NCBI RefSeq assembly: GCF_907165205.1
Contig: NC_058190.1
Span: 37,351,345-37,415,344 of the forward strand
Length of the DNA stretch: 64,000 nt
Reading direction: 5' to 3'
Source of the DNA: Coccinella septempunctata
Lineage: Eukaryota; Arthropoda; Insecta; Coleoptera; Coccinellidae
Below the pieces are notes generated by a model. It was given only the letters and a program-made list of their open reading frames with translations. It searched no databases and was not told the DNA's origin. Position 1 is the first letter of the stretch, and the number at the start of each line of letters is the position of its first letter. Below are positions 50,101 to 59,682 of the stretch, piece by piece. The position numbers and the translations under genes are program-made.

Positions 50101-53100
50101 TTCAACCAACAATATTACTTTTCAAAAGTTCTAGAGTTCAACCGACCCATCCGCCATTTTGCAACCAATTTATTTATGGTGTGAGTTTAGTTTTGGCAAT
50201 GAAACCAGAAACCACTCATGTAATTCAATTCATAGTAATCATAGTCTGGTTATGCTAGACTTCCATATATCCACGAATTATTGTCGGTAAATTAGATATT
50301 ACTACTGAAAACCACACAGTTATAATTAATAATTAAAACTCTCTATTTTTTATTCCTCAGAATCCTCTGGAAGCTATGTTATCATCCATATCGAATTCAT
50401 CAATACAAATTGATCGTAAAGTCTTTTCGGCTGAATGTCTCTTATCACTTTGAATAAATTTTGTGCTCTGAAGTGTTTAAACTTCCTCCTGATTCAATTT
50501 ACTCTTCATGATATCATTATTAAAATACAATGGTTTCATTTCACAGACTGTGCTCGAAATATATTCAAAAAACTATGGACAACATGGCTCTCAAAGACTT
50601 CCGGAACATGAAAGAAGAGAACATATCGATTGTGGAAAAAATTCTTCTACATACAGGAAATCCCAAATTGGCAACGGTTCTCGCAATAGATTTGCTCTTA
50701 GTTGGAGTTGACACTGTAAGTATATATCTGGTTTGGAATGTCTGTCCTGGCCTGGGAATTTTTGAAAAAATTACACATGCCATTCAGTGTGGTGGATGAA
50801 CTAGTCCGGTTAGTCAAAGTATAATAAATTGAGAGGACACTTTTGAAGGTATGGTTTTGGTAGTGCGTCGGATGCAGAATGTGACTACGCAACTAACCAG
50901 CAGCAGTCACATTCTGTATCACTACAGCACTGCTGAGGTGCTTTACAGTTTCCATACAGTGTGGCTGGATTTCAGTGTTTGCTATAAGTATTGTTGAGTC
51001 AGTCATCACGAGAAAGGTTTATTCCCATTGCTTCTCTATAATTCAGATAGGTAACATTTTTTATATTTTCCAAGCATTAACTTTTTATATTTCACGTAAA
51101 GTGTTCATTAAAAATACCTATCTAGATAACCAAATGGGATTTTTTTATGGAAATTTGTGGATCATAATAATGAATATCCGGAATAGATTCAACTCAAATA
51201 TTTTCGTCTCAGTGATATTTCCGGTTATACAGAAAGTTGAGAGAATATTTTCTATTTTCTTACACTACACAAAATATTAACTGCGTTTATTTGAACTTCG
51301 ATATATCCGAACCTCATTTGTCTCAGATTTCTATATTCATTATGATCCACAAAGTTTCAGAAGAAAATTTCATTCGGTTCCTTAAATACTTCCAGCAACT
51401 TGCGTGAAACACCCTGTATGTATAGAACACGCTTATTATTGTTTGTAACTTAGCTTTATCGCGACTCAATTTTGCGTTGAAGTTGCTATTTATTCAATAT
51501 TTCATAACTGATGGTCCATTAACCATCTGTAAACATTGATAATGGTGACAGAAACAGTCGGAGAAAATAACTTTTCATACGAACCGTATACCAATGGCTA
51601 TTTTTCAGACCTCCATAGCTGTGGCTTCCACAATTTATCAACTCTCACAGAATCCCGACAAACAGGAAAAATTATATCAAGAACTGAAGACTGTTCTGCC
51701 AGATGTAGACAGTAATTTCACTGTTGAAACTCAAGAAAAAATACCGTACCTGAAAGCCTGCATCAAAGAAACTTTGAGGTGAGAAAATACAATATTCTTT
51801 TCTTATCAAGCTCTATCGTATTTTAAAAAAGACGTTGTGTTTATTTATTACTGAAACTAATATTTACCTACCTTACTTTTATTTATTTTATTTTACAAGT
51901 GGAAAAGTGGAATAAAGGCATAATTAATATACGCAGGGTGAGTTTTTGACTTGTACACTTATTTTAACACCAGATTCTGGACGTCAAAAATAACACTTGT
52001 GGCTTGCTGGCCAATATATGGACGACTGCTTCTGGCGAATATTTTCTTTAAGTCTTGCAGATTCAGGAACGCATTTTTTCTAGTGTGAAGCGATTGCTGA
52101 TGGATTTTTCCTCTCAAAATGAATATAAAGTATGCGTAAACATTTTAGGAGAACTTGAACTTGAACGATTATACTAGTAATAGTATAGGAATAGGAACAG
52201 AGCAATATTATCACCTGTTTCAAGAAAATGCTTACTAAATATTTTTTCTAGAATGTATCCAGTTATTATTGGAAATGGTAGAAGTCTCCAGTCAGACACC
52301 AAGATCGGTGGATATCACATTCCGAAAGGGGTAAATTGAAATAATTTCAAGTTACCCCTCATTTTAACCTTTGGTTTTCAGACTCACGTCATTTTTCCAC
52401 ATTTAGTAGTTAGTAACTCCGAGGAATACTTCTCGGAACCTGAACGTTTCGAGCCAGAGAGGTGGTTGAAAAATAAAGAAGAATCAACGAGATGTCCCCA
52501 CAAACCTGATAAAATACATCCGTTCGTTACACTGCCCTTCGGCTATGGAAGAAGGTCCTGTCTAGGAAGGAGATTCGCTGAAACTGAGTTACAAATTTTA
52601 TTGTCAAAGGTAATTGCTGTACAAGAAGTCTGAGACTGTCTTGTCGTAGATTTTCCACTATAAATATTTTAACTTCAGTCGTTTATCGATAATTTATTGG
52701 GCTACCATTAACGGTGCATACGGATTACTCTGACGTGACGTGGGACCACTATATAATGCGCATGATTCGAAAATAGGAAAGAGGATTTTGCGCAGAAACA
52801 TTCAAATAGATTTGACATGACGTGGGACGTGCATTCCACGTAATCTGTATGCACCTTCAGATACCTCGTTCGTTTTGTAGGACGGCGTGTAGTGTGCTAC
52901 AGAAAAATTTAAATTTGGACTTAACATAGGTATCCTACTAGCTCATTCTAACGTAAATTCAAAAACTGATGAGTAAATCACTAAAATCAACAGAATGATT
53001 CATAAAAATTTTCGGAAGCTGTCCTCATCAGCAAAGTCTTGTCCGACAAAAAATGGCATAAAAATAGAAAAACCAATATGTTCCTCTAGGCAGGTACAAT

Positions 53101-53842
53101 TTTGAGATGTTCCCTAGGATGCTATCAAACAAATAACGGCAGCATTTTGGTTATACTATCACCATCGTTCAAAATGATGTCGAGTTCAATATTTGAAAAA
53201 ATGCAAATGAATTGCTGATGAGAGACGAAAAATAACAATGATAATAAGATATGGGAGGGTACTATAGGTACTGTTAATTCGGTGTACTGTCATCCGATCT
53301 CACTGAATCAGATGCTCCGCGTTTATTACTACAAACAGAGTCCCTGCTAAAAATATTACACACAAAACTTTTGTTTGGGGGATGCATTGAACTCTAAAAG
53401 AACTTTTAGAGTTCAATGGGGGATGATATCCCCGCCATCTTGAAAGTTTTTCATGACAGCTCGGCCGGACTCAAACAAACAGATGAATACCCAACCAAAG
53501 ATTACTGATCCAACTAATTTTCACTGCCCAATGTTATATATAGTCCATTCAAGAATGATTGAAATCCCAGTTGGCCTTGAAAGTCCAGACGCAGCTTAAT
53601 ATCTGGACACAAAAGATATGCAATATTCCATAGCCACCCGAGATGCCAATCATTCTTGAATGGACTATAAACTTAGTTACATTAATTTTGAACTGATTTT
53701 TATATACTTATTCCTAAATTCGTTATAGATATTCCGAAAGTATAAAGTTTCTTACAACTACGGAGCATTGACTTATAAAATCACGCCCACATACGTACCA
53801 GAGCAGCCATTGAAATTCAAACTGACTGAACGTTCATCTTAA
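32195..53842 (+). CDS. Mitochondrial-clan cytochrome P450 (CYP12/CYP301-like)
   Basis: Ten coding exons: 32195-32426, 33750-33996, 34049-34165, 41036-41112, 41859-42060, 50547-50715, 51609-51778, 52252-52330, 52382-52609, 53729-53842 (stop TAA 53840-53842). Total 1635 nt, 544 aa; every junction keeps phase. The N-terminus MKKKIVKTLIYTAQRRSYATD is basic and hydroxylated with RRSYAT, as in mitochondrial presequences, and lacks a microsomal anchor. Then come PGPRQLPLIGN, the I-helix oxygen-binding GVDTTS (about 345-350), ExxR as KETLR (about 401-405), PERF (about 451-454) and heme-ligand loop FGYGRRSCLG with Cys at about 491. SLDTRLGCL supports the mitochondrial clan, whose members take electrons from ferredoxin and act in ecdysteroid, cuticle or xenobiotic oxidation. 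The substrate is not predictable. Introns of 6.9 and 8.5 kb are loaded with transposons. AATAAA candidates: 53879 and 54019. Confidence 0.93.
32463..33394 (-). mobile_element. mariner (DD34D) element, 5' half of transposase only
   Basis: TA at 32461-32462 and 33395-33396 flanks inverted ends starting CGAGGATRWATTGA. The minus strand encodes pieces of transposase: the second helix-turn-helix (PSYATVKNWIASFKRGKFS, DDRSERP) and the first catalytic Asp (VTMDETWVHFYDPETKQ). Frames are broken near 32890 and the catalytic second half is deleted. The 932-bp remnant sits in intron 1 of the P450, opposite in orientation to the gene. Confidence 0.9.
33395..33749 (+). other. Remainder of P450 intron 1
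   Basis: AT-rich, ends in TTAATTTCAG. Nothing else seen. Confidence 0.4.
34166..36484 (+). other. P450 intron 3, first part
   Basis: AT-rich, with no gene. A short (ATGC)n tract lies at about 35022-35042. No element with clear ends was found. Confidence 0.4.
36485..37100. mobile_element. Repeat family F1, copy C
   Basis: Same orientation as copy A. The right end is GTCAAAGACTCATCCTG then TA. The left end begins within the terminal repeat (ACTCATACAAATATTTTAAC) and is slightly truncated. Shares the GGATGCTATCTAATGAATAT and CCAGGGGTGGCACAGCTCA blocks with the other copies. Confidence 0.7.
37500..37618 (+). CDS. Unassigned exon-like open segment inside a P450 intron
   Basis: A TTCTACAAG acceptor-like site and a GTAAGA donor bracket 119 nt that read in one frame as a Pro/aromatic-rich peptide (ELPERVAVPMYIEQ, then YGYKFIPDFRPIF). 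The composition looks like real coding. It cannot belong to the P450: its phases do not fit the flanking exons (AG-then-A codon junction between 34165 and 41036). It may be an exon of a nested gene whose other parts I cannot see, a captured fragment, or chance. I recognise no family. Confidence 0.25.
37619..40263 (+). other. P450 intron 3, later part
   Basis: AT-rich. Fragments of element ends occur: ACAGGGTGTCCAGAAAATA at about 37714, GCTCGGACAGGTCG at about 38627 (an arm motif of the 47154-48501 element), and ATAGGATGTGCCATTTAAA near 39993. No gene found; open frames on both strands at 38246-38576 overlap and look random. Confidence 0.4.
40264..40625. repeat. Nested inverted-repeat elements, inner 40314-40553
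   Basis: The inner 240-bp element has TA plus TACAGGGTGGCT ends and pairing ATTACAAAAAAGT arms of about 30 bp. Its flanks also pair: TTAGAACTATTTACAGGGGG on the left against the complement of CCCCCTCTAAATAATTC...AGTTCTAA on the right. So a second element surrounds it and was its target. Confidence 0.65.
41443..41562. repeat. 120-bp inverted-repeat element
   Basis: Ends TACAGGATCTTTATAAATGA and the complement of TCATTTATAAAGACACTGTA, with arms of about 30 bp including GCATCG/CGATGC. TA-bounded. A related sequence (TTACAATCATTTATGAAGAC) occurs at about 50026. Confidence 0.6.
42061..43847 (+). other. P450 intron 5, first part
   Basis: AT-rich with no gene. It contains the palindromic element 43507-43579, listed separately. 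Several short open frames lack any family resemblance. Confidence 0.4.
43507..43579. mobile_element. 73-bp palindromic element related to the 30-bp palindromes
   Basis: The left end AAAGATTATAGAG-CTAACTCTATA and the right end, complement of TATAGAGTTAACTCTAAAATCTTTG, are about 30-bp inverted repeats. Each arm contains its own inner palindrome AGAGTTAACTCT (one mismatch on the left). Same terminal motif as at 23745 and 59646. No flanking duplication is visible. Confidence 0.6.
43848..44343. mobile_element. 496-bp element with about 130-bp inverted repeats
   Basis: TA then CAGGGTGTCTCATTTAA at the left, complement at the right, bounded by TA (44342-44343). Arms share CACCCTCAAT, GAATTTGTGAAAACA and GACAGGTCGATTTTTGATGA, followed by AAAGCTTGTTTCTACTAG. 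Non-coding. Confidence 0.8.
45640..46520. mobile_element. Repeat family F1, copy D, itself interrupted
   Basis: TA, then CAAGGTGAGTCTTTGACTCG, to the complement end GAGTCAAAGACTCACTTTTG, then TA. Orientation is opposite to A and C. The family sequence breaks off near 45960 and resumes near 46275 (ACTCATTAGATAGCGTCCAA), so about 310 bp of unrelated AT-rich DNA starting TGTTACGATTCG is inserted. Confidence 0.7.
46521..47135 (+). other. Intron stretch with an unidentified open frame
   Basis: The segment 46660-46914 is open on + and reads with alternating hydrophobic and acidic residues (ELPENITWEFEQSVIEKM, then LVSLEDLLKI). I recognise no family and see no splice partner. It may be a transposon fragment. 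Confidence 0.25.
47154..48501. mobile_element. 1.35-kb DNA transposon with about 360-bp inverted repeats and a helix-turn-helix fragment
   Basis: Left arm 47156-47520 and right arm 48138-48499 are long imperfect inverted repeats. Ends are CAGGGTGGCCATTC and CAGCCTG, with TA next to them. Between the arms, 48014-48145 (+) encodes YSIAERVEIISLFFANNQ followed by NRTAEFFNQRH and YVLKL. This resembles the N-terminal HTH domain (DUF4817) found on many insect Tc1/mariner-type transposases. The DDE domain is missing. An 18-bp direct repeat, TATATTATACTCCTATTA, lies on both sides (47136-47153 and 48500-48517). Confidence 0.8.
48502..50546 (+). other. P450 intron 5, last part
   Basis: AT-rich. The open frames at 48502-48872 have no recognised domain. 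Element-end fragments: ATACAGGGTGTAATTGA near 49115 and ATAGGGTGTTCCATATG near 49167. The palindrome at 49812-49844 is listed separately. Ends in the TTTCACAG acceptor. Confidence 0.4.
49812..49844. mobile_element. 33-bp palindrome with short flanking repeats
   Basis: CATTGAGTATTAAAC, CCA, then the exact reverse complement. CTTTCG flanks both sides (49805-49810 and 49845-49850), followed by T on the left and C on the right. Resembles 53385-53417 in size and in its CATTGA start. Confidence 0.55.
50871..50920. repeat. Hairpin with 16-bp arms in P450 intron 6
   Basis: GATGCAGAATGTGACT and AGTCACATTCTGTATC pair with one mismatch around an 18-nt loop. Flanking GTAGTGC and GCACTGC extend the pairing loosely. 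Confidence 0.5.
51929..52000. repeat. Repeat family F1, terminal fragment E
   Basis: CAGGGTGAGTTTTTGACTTG followed by a diverged CCAGATTCTGGACGTCAAAA block matches only the first about 70 bp of family F1. It lies in the intron between the ExxR exons of the P450. Confidence 0.5.
52713..52855. repeat. 143-bp element with about 16-bp inverted ends
   Basis: GGTGCATACGGATTAC at the left and GTAATCTGTATGCACC at the right pair with one mismatch. TGACGTGACGTGGGAC and TGACATGACGTGGGAC recur inside as a direct repeat. It lies in the last P450 intron; target duplication not clear. Confidence 0.55.
53385..53417. mobile_element. 33-bp palindrome flanked by 8-9 bp duplication
   Basis: C, then ATTGAACTCTAAAAG, AA and the exact complement. 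GGGGGATG stands on both sides (53377-53384 and 53418-53425); a preceding T also matches. This is an insertion of almost nothing but its own ends. Confidence 0.75.
53539..53669. mobile_element. 131-bp element with perfect 23-bp inverted ends
   Basis: TATAGTCCATTCAAGAATGA plus TTG at the left; exact complement at the right (53647-53669). TA at the borders suggests a Tc1/mariner-type target. Non-coding, in the last P450 intron. Confidence 0.75.
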
Positions 53843-55380
53843 TTTGGATGGATTATTGTGCTTCGTTTAAAATATAAAATAAACTATGAAGGGGATCTCT
53901 ACCCACCATAGTATTAACATAATGATTTTTGTTTGTTTGTTGTTTATTATATAAGTATTAGGTGTAAATTTAAAAGTAGGTAAATGTTCGAATAAATATT
54001 GACTGAATATTTAAGAATCAATAAAGTTGTTGTTAGACCAAGATATTTTTATTTATTTATTTTCTCCTTCAATGGAATATTCCTATCTATCTGTAAGGGC
54101 CTATAGACGTTTATAGAATATCGACCTGTGTCGGACTGGCTCGGTAAAATAGTGAAAAAAATTCACGGGGCCCACCCCCAATTCAGGTCTCGGAGCCCTT
54201 AGCCCCATAGATAATATTCCGATGAGGGCATCAACAGAAAACCAAGATCTGGAAATTATAGTTTCAATTTATCATGCAATAAGATTCCCAAAAATCCAAG
54301 AACTCATTAAATGCTGAAATAACAGGGGCGTTTTATGGACTATCGGGAAGGTAATGATAAAGACTGAGAGATGATTTTCCCAAAATGAAGGATCATTTGG
54401 ATGAAAATCTATTCTGTCATTTCCGTCGGTTGTTTTACATATTCAGAGACTATGGTATATTGATTCACAGCACAGGCATAATCTTCATTCCCTAATATAC
54501 AGAAATCATTCAAATATCTACTACACCTTCTTGTAGTACTTGTAGGTACCCCTCAAGAGTTTTTCCCAAATTAAAAATAATTTAAAATCGTTTACGATCC
54601 CAAGAAGAATGAGTGTTGAAAGCTCTAATCTTTCGAGAGTGAAAGCAGACTTTGTTAAATGATTTGGATCATAATGCTATTATTGATGCCTTGACATCCC
54701 TGTGATGTAATACCTAGTGAAAACTCACTTATTTTTTTATTCGCTGTTGTGGAAAGCAGGTTATTTTTCAGCAGATCTTGTGACTTGTTGGAAGAATATT
54801 CAAAATTTTTACAGCTCAAAATATTTGCGTGTTTTAACATTTTGTGGTTATCCGAATCAATTATCCCAAATAATTCTTTCATATAACGTTCAAAATAGTT
54901 CATGGAATTATTACCAAAACCTCGTACCCCATGAAAGTATTCAATAAGATGTTTTTTTTATTTCAGATCAGAATGATAAGAAACATTAATTGATTCTATA
55001 AACTCAGTACAAAATAGTACAAATCTTTTAATTACTTGATGATATGCTATCTTGAATCTTTGATATAAGAATAAAAATAGAAGAATTTGATGCTCACAGT
55101 ATTTTTCGTTGTAAATTAAAAGAATGTAGTAAATTACCACACGATGTATTTCATTCAAGATTTTACATATAAAAAGCAAAATTTCCTTACTAATATTCCA
55201 CCAAGGAAATGTGATTCACAAGGAGACCAAGTTCTTCATATTGATGTTAAGAATAACATTAGGTTTATTCACAATTTATATAGAACCACTCTGTACAGTA
55301 CTTGAATAGGAAGATAAAACAATAAATCTAAAGTCCTGAACTGCGTTCGCCATTGCTTGTGTCCTATACTGTACAAAACA
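53843..55380. other. P450 3' UTR and spacer between convergent genes
   Basis: AATAAA at 53879-53884 and 54019-54024 are likely P450 3' ends. A GC-rich fragment (CACGGGGCCCACCCCC) lies at about 54165-54180. The rest is AT-rich and carries the CDV3 3' UTR from the right. No further gene seen. Confidence 0.5.
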
Positions 55381-56699
55381 TTAGCTATCATGACTGAGGG
55401 AATTCCAACGATTGCCGAGGGTTAACTTTGCTCCTTCTGAGGAATTCACTCTTGATTGCTCCGAATGCCTATATGAACTTGATTTGTTATGTTGAACTAC
55501 TTCGAAACTGCCTTCGTTTCTGTTCCTGAAAATATAACAGAAAGTTTGAATTTCAATCGGCTCAGCCATTGATGGTTCTAAATGATTGCTCATTCAGTAC
55601 CATCAAGCTCTATTTTAAGTTGATTTTAATTTATATTGAAATATATTTATATGAGTTATTCATGGAGTAATTTCTGTACTACCCCAACTATAAGCTAAAA
55701 AATGAATTGGATGATTCAGCAAAGCTACACAGAACATGAACTCGGTGAAAAATTAAGAAATAATTACAAATTCTGAAAAAAATTGCCAGTTATGATTAAT
55801 TCTCAATTGAAATATTTCCAAACTTACAAGAATAATAAACACGATAACATAAACAGATATATCAATAAAGGGGCTTGATAAAAAGTAAGGAATCTATGAG
55901 ATACTCTAGAATGTGATAAAATAATTAGTTTTTAAATATCAAGTTCACTTTTCGAGAATGATTTCAAATCATTGAATCTGCATATTATTAAGACATGATA
56001 ATAATCAATTTATAAATGATAGTGCCTACCTTCTATAGTCATTAGTTTTAGACAGTGTGGGAAACATTTCTTCATTATGAACATCTGGTGCACCCTTGAT
56101 CACAGGTTTAGCGTTTCGACTTTGAACTTGATGTCGCAAAGTTGGAATAACATATGTTCTGTTTGTAGATTTGGGTTTTTCTTCTACTTTAGGAGGTGGG
56201 GGAGGGGGTGCAGCTTCCACTATCTCTTCAATTTTCTTCCAAGGACCAGCCTTCTTCTCCGACTGTTGATCTCCTTCATCTCCTTGTTGTTGTTCAGAAT
56301 TTGAATCACCATTTCCTTGACTTCCATCATTATTCTGATTTATGCTTAGGTTACCAATTTTGAGACCTGTGTAGTCTTTTTTCTCTTCTTCGAATTCTTT
56401 CCATTCATCTTGCTCCTACAATGAAAATGTGTCAATATGGCTTCCTCATAACACATTCAAGAATCTTTTTGAACATGGTATACATGATATAAGAATAATG
56501 ACACCAATTAATGAATACTCACAACCTCAGGTGTGTTTGGTTCCTCTCCATCGACTGGACGGTCTGGTTTCTTTTTTATTTCGGTTTTTTTAGCATTATC
56601 CTCTAGTTTTTTTGCCACTTCCTCAGTTGTCGAAAATTTTTTACTACTCTTGCCCTTTTTTCGGTCTTTTTTAGCGAAGAAGTCGTCTAAGTCTGCCAT
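55381..56699 (-). CDS. CDV3: CDV3 homolog
   Basis: Three exons on the minus strand: 56699-56523, 56415-56030 and 55525-55381 (stop TAA 55383-55381), 708 nt, 235 aa. The start is MADLDDFFAKKDRKKGKSSK, the hallmark opening of CDV3 proteins, followed by a Lys-rich charged segment. EQDEWKEFEEEKKDYTGLKI, GPWKKI, a run of six prolines and YVIPTLRHQ come next, matching the family order. The protein is hydrophilic and probably mostly disordered, with no membrane segment. The vertebrate protein is cytoplasmic and of poorly known function. The upstream in-frame reading to 56774 is not preferred because the family begins at MADLDD. Confidence 0.93.
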
Positions 56700-57201
56700 A
56701 ATTCCGAAAAATATAACTGTACAACAATACCGTACACTACAGAAGTAATCGAAAGTTGAAAAGAACCTTAACAATTTGGAAATTTTTAGTTTTCTACCTT
56801 ACCGATCTACTCGCAATGACACAATGACAGAAAACGTCAAATTCTTATTCTCCTTTTTCTTCTTCTTTAGTTTTCACAAAATTATATGAAATCATTCGAA
56901 ATGATTATTAGAAGTACCATAAAATAATCATTTTAAATAGTAGTAAATTTATATAAGATAATGAAATAAATGAATTGAAAAAAGAAGATTCAAAATGCAG
57001 TTGAATATCGAGTCTGCGCACGCTCGCGGCTGAGTAATGAATTAAAATTTAAATTTTTCCGCCATGATGAAGTCGGTCCAGCGAACTCTAAAAGTTAAAA
57101 GCTAACTGCAATTAGGTATAATCAGTTTCCAGCTGAAACATCACACATTATAATTTTTTCGACTTAATCAAACTGATTGAGAAGTCAATGAATATTCTCA
57201 A

Positions 57202-57261
57202 GCTTTCACGGAAACCATAAGAGTAACTGTAACAAAAAAACCATAACAGATTGAAATACAC
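57202..57261 (-). pseudogene. Broken copy of the secreted-peptide first exon
   Basis: On the minus strand this matches 60489-60428 (FNLLW coding core, GGTTTCCGTGAAAGC end). The start ATG is GTG, the length is 2 nt shorter (frameshift), and the donor GT is TT. No second exon follows toward 56.9 kb. Homology extends upstream of the exon on the right, to about 58450, past a mariner insertion. Confidence 0.75.
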
Positions 57262-57310
57262 TGTGCCTTCTGAATGTGACTGTGATTTCGAAAATAAGAT
57301 TTATGCTTTA

Positions 57311-58102
57311 CGAGGATATGTATTGATATCTAGTTAGCCTAGACCAGTTCCATGCAGAAAAAAAATTGCGTTACCATAGCAACTAACAATAACTTAAGGT
57401 AGAAGCATCGCATTCGATCTGTGCTCGATTTGAAAACGATGCAGACTTCTTAAACACTACTTCTACTATGGATTAGATTTGGGTACATTTCTATACGATC
57501 CAGAAACAAAGCATCAATCGATGGTATGGCGACACTCTCGTTCTCCAAGACCTAAGAAGTTTCATGTCCAAAAATCTGATGGAAAAGTTCTTACTTCAGT
57601 TTTTGGGATTGGCACGATTGATTTTTTGGATAAGGGTAGAACAATAACCGGAGATTACTATTCGACATTACTGACCACTCTACGGGAAAAAATTGAAGAG
57701 AAAAGACTCGGAAAGTTATCCAAAGGTGTTTTGTTTTTGCAGGACAACGCCCCTGCACACAAATCTCATGTTGCCATGCAAAAATTTCGTGATTTAGGGT
57801 TTGAATTACTAGGGCATCCCCTTTATTCACCAGATTTGACTCCATTCGACTATCATCTCTTTCCTCAACTGAAAAAAGTTTAAGAGGTCGTAAATTTTCT
57901 TCCAACGAGGAGGTAATAAAAGCTGTGGAGGTCTGGTTTGCAGAGCAAGAAGAAAAATTTTTTTGAAAGGTCTAGAGACATTGCAGGTTCGCTGTAATAA
58001 ATGTATCCAATTAAGAGGAGAATATGTTGAGTAATAAAATATTTTGACATTGATATTTTGTTTGGTTCTATAGTAGGCTAAGAATTTTTCAATATATTCT
58101 CG
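57311..58102 (+). mobile_element. mariner (DD34D) element, 3' half of transposase
   Basis: TA-flanked (57309-57310 and 58103-58104), ends CGAGGATATGTATTGATATC and the complement of AATATATTCTCG. Frame 57479-57883 encodes the catalytic half: FLQDNAPAHKS (second Asp) and YSPDLTPFDYHLFP (third Asp). It then shifts frame to read EVIKAVEVWFAEQ. The DNA-binding half and much of the middle are deleted or scrambled before 57479. Same family as 32463-33394, opposite orientation. Confidence 0.9.
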
Positions 58103-58104
58103 TA

Positions 58105-59645
58105 TACTCAAGGATCGCGAAGAACATTAATCACATATTATGTGATTTTTATGTTATTCGGATCCATTGCATGGGAGCCATACGGAAATATATGGAGGAC
58201 AATATTATAATAATAATTATAAGTCCTTTCATAAAACTATTTGAATTGTACTCACATACTTATTGTCTACAATTAATGGATAGAATTTTATCTGAAACAT
58301 TAGGCATACGAATTTTGATTATAATAAACAACAACAAAGACATAATTAGGCACCTGTCTAAATTAGGCAATTTTGAAAATTAAAGAAAAAATCCTAGCAG
58401 ACTTCCAACAAATCCGAAACGCTAAAAAAAGCATAATTGTCAATGACAGTTGATCTGAAAGATAACCACAAAATTATATGGCAGGACGAAAACCACTTCA
58501 TAGTTATAAAGTGGTTTTCGTTTGATGTCACAAAAAATCTTAGTATAGGAAAATTGTGTTCTCTACAATAAGATGTGCAGAGACAAACTTTGAATGAATT
58601 TTGAACTCATATAGAGGTTTTTACATTGGAAGAAGTGTAGCTTTGGTCTATATCATTGTTGTCGAACACCCGGTATACATAAGAATAATTTTGAAATATG
58701 CTTCTGTATACCCTACACACATCACAAATTTTTTTTTTTAAAAATACCTTCATTTACTCCCTCAAGTGAAATCCGCCTCTGGGGTGGCCACCCAGTATAT
58801 CAAGAAATTATTATAGTCTTCTTCACCTTCAGTGACTTTTTTAAGAAAATTTATTATTTATTTTCGACCTGCACAAGATGACCTTCCTGTTCAGATAAAT
58901 AAATTGCGATTTTCGAACTTTATCCAAATTAAGAAATTCATAAAAAAATAATTGTTGATGTGACAACTTTGAGCAATACCAAAAATTGAAGCATAATTTA
59001 GCTTGTTTCTAAAAAGCGAATCAATTATTTGTAATTCGAAATACTGAGTGTTTTTTTTTACCCTAAACACTTCAAATGAAGATTAATGAGTCCGACCCAG
59101 GAATAATTGATATCTTTCTAACTCAACCTTAGCATGTATCAATAACCTCCTAAGTTTCAATAATATCCGTCAATAAGTTTGTATTTTATGATGGTCTAAG
59201 TATTTCCATGAAGTTGGAAAATCACCCTGTAGCTTTCTAGGGAAATCCAGAAATTAATTTTTTATAGTTAATCGTTAATCCGTAATCAGCTAGTCCAACT
59301 CTATCTCTGGTATGAGTAGTATGTACAGTTACTCCCCGGACACCCTGTATACCATGAAAGTTGAAAATAATACATGGAATTAATTGAAAAATTGAAGTCG
59401 ATTAATAATTTTTTGGATTTTTCTCGTTTTGAGCATTACCTATACTTCATCATACAAATATATTTTGCATCAAAGAAATTACTGCTTTTTCAACACATAA
59501 AAACCTGAATTCTCAGTGGTTCTAATCAAACCATTAGTCTTGCAAAAAAACTATAATGAAAAATCCGTTTTGGCGGTTTTTTCATTAATCCCAGGTTTCG
59601 TTGGCAATTGAGCGAATTCAAAAGTTGCGGGTCTTTATCTACAGC
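58105..59645. other. Duplicated upstream flank and AT-rich spacer
   Basis: The part 58105-58450 is homologous to 60538-60850 (shared TACTTATTGTCTACAATTAA and TAGCAGACTTC/TGGCAGACTTC). A 12-13 bp arm hairpin, CGAAAACCACTT...AAGTGGTTTTCG, is at 58487-58520. The rest is AT-rich with element-end fragments (GGACACCCTGTATA, 59339). Confidence 0.5.
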
Positions 59646-59682
59646 CAAAGATTAGAGAGTTAGGTTAACTCTACAATCTTTG
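59646..59682. mobile_element. 37-bp near-palindrome flanked by 9-bp duplication
   Basis: CAAAGATTAGAGAGTTAGG followed by TTAACTCTACAATCTTTG. ATCTACAGC occurs on both sides (59637-59645 and 59683-59691). Same terminal motif as 23745-23774. Confidence 0.75.

Noticed and set aside
56508..56774. Longer N-terminus for CDV3
   Set aside because: The upstream 25 codons are AT-rich and hydrophobic; CDV3 proteins start at MADLDD.
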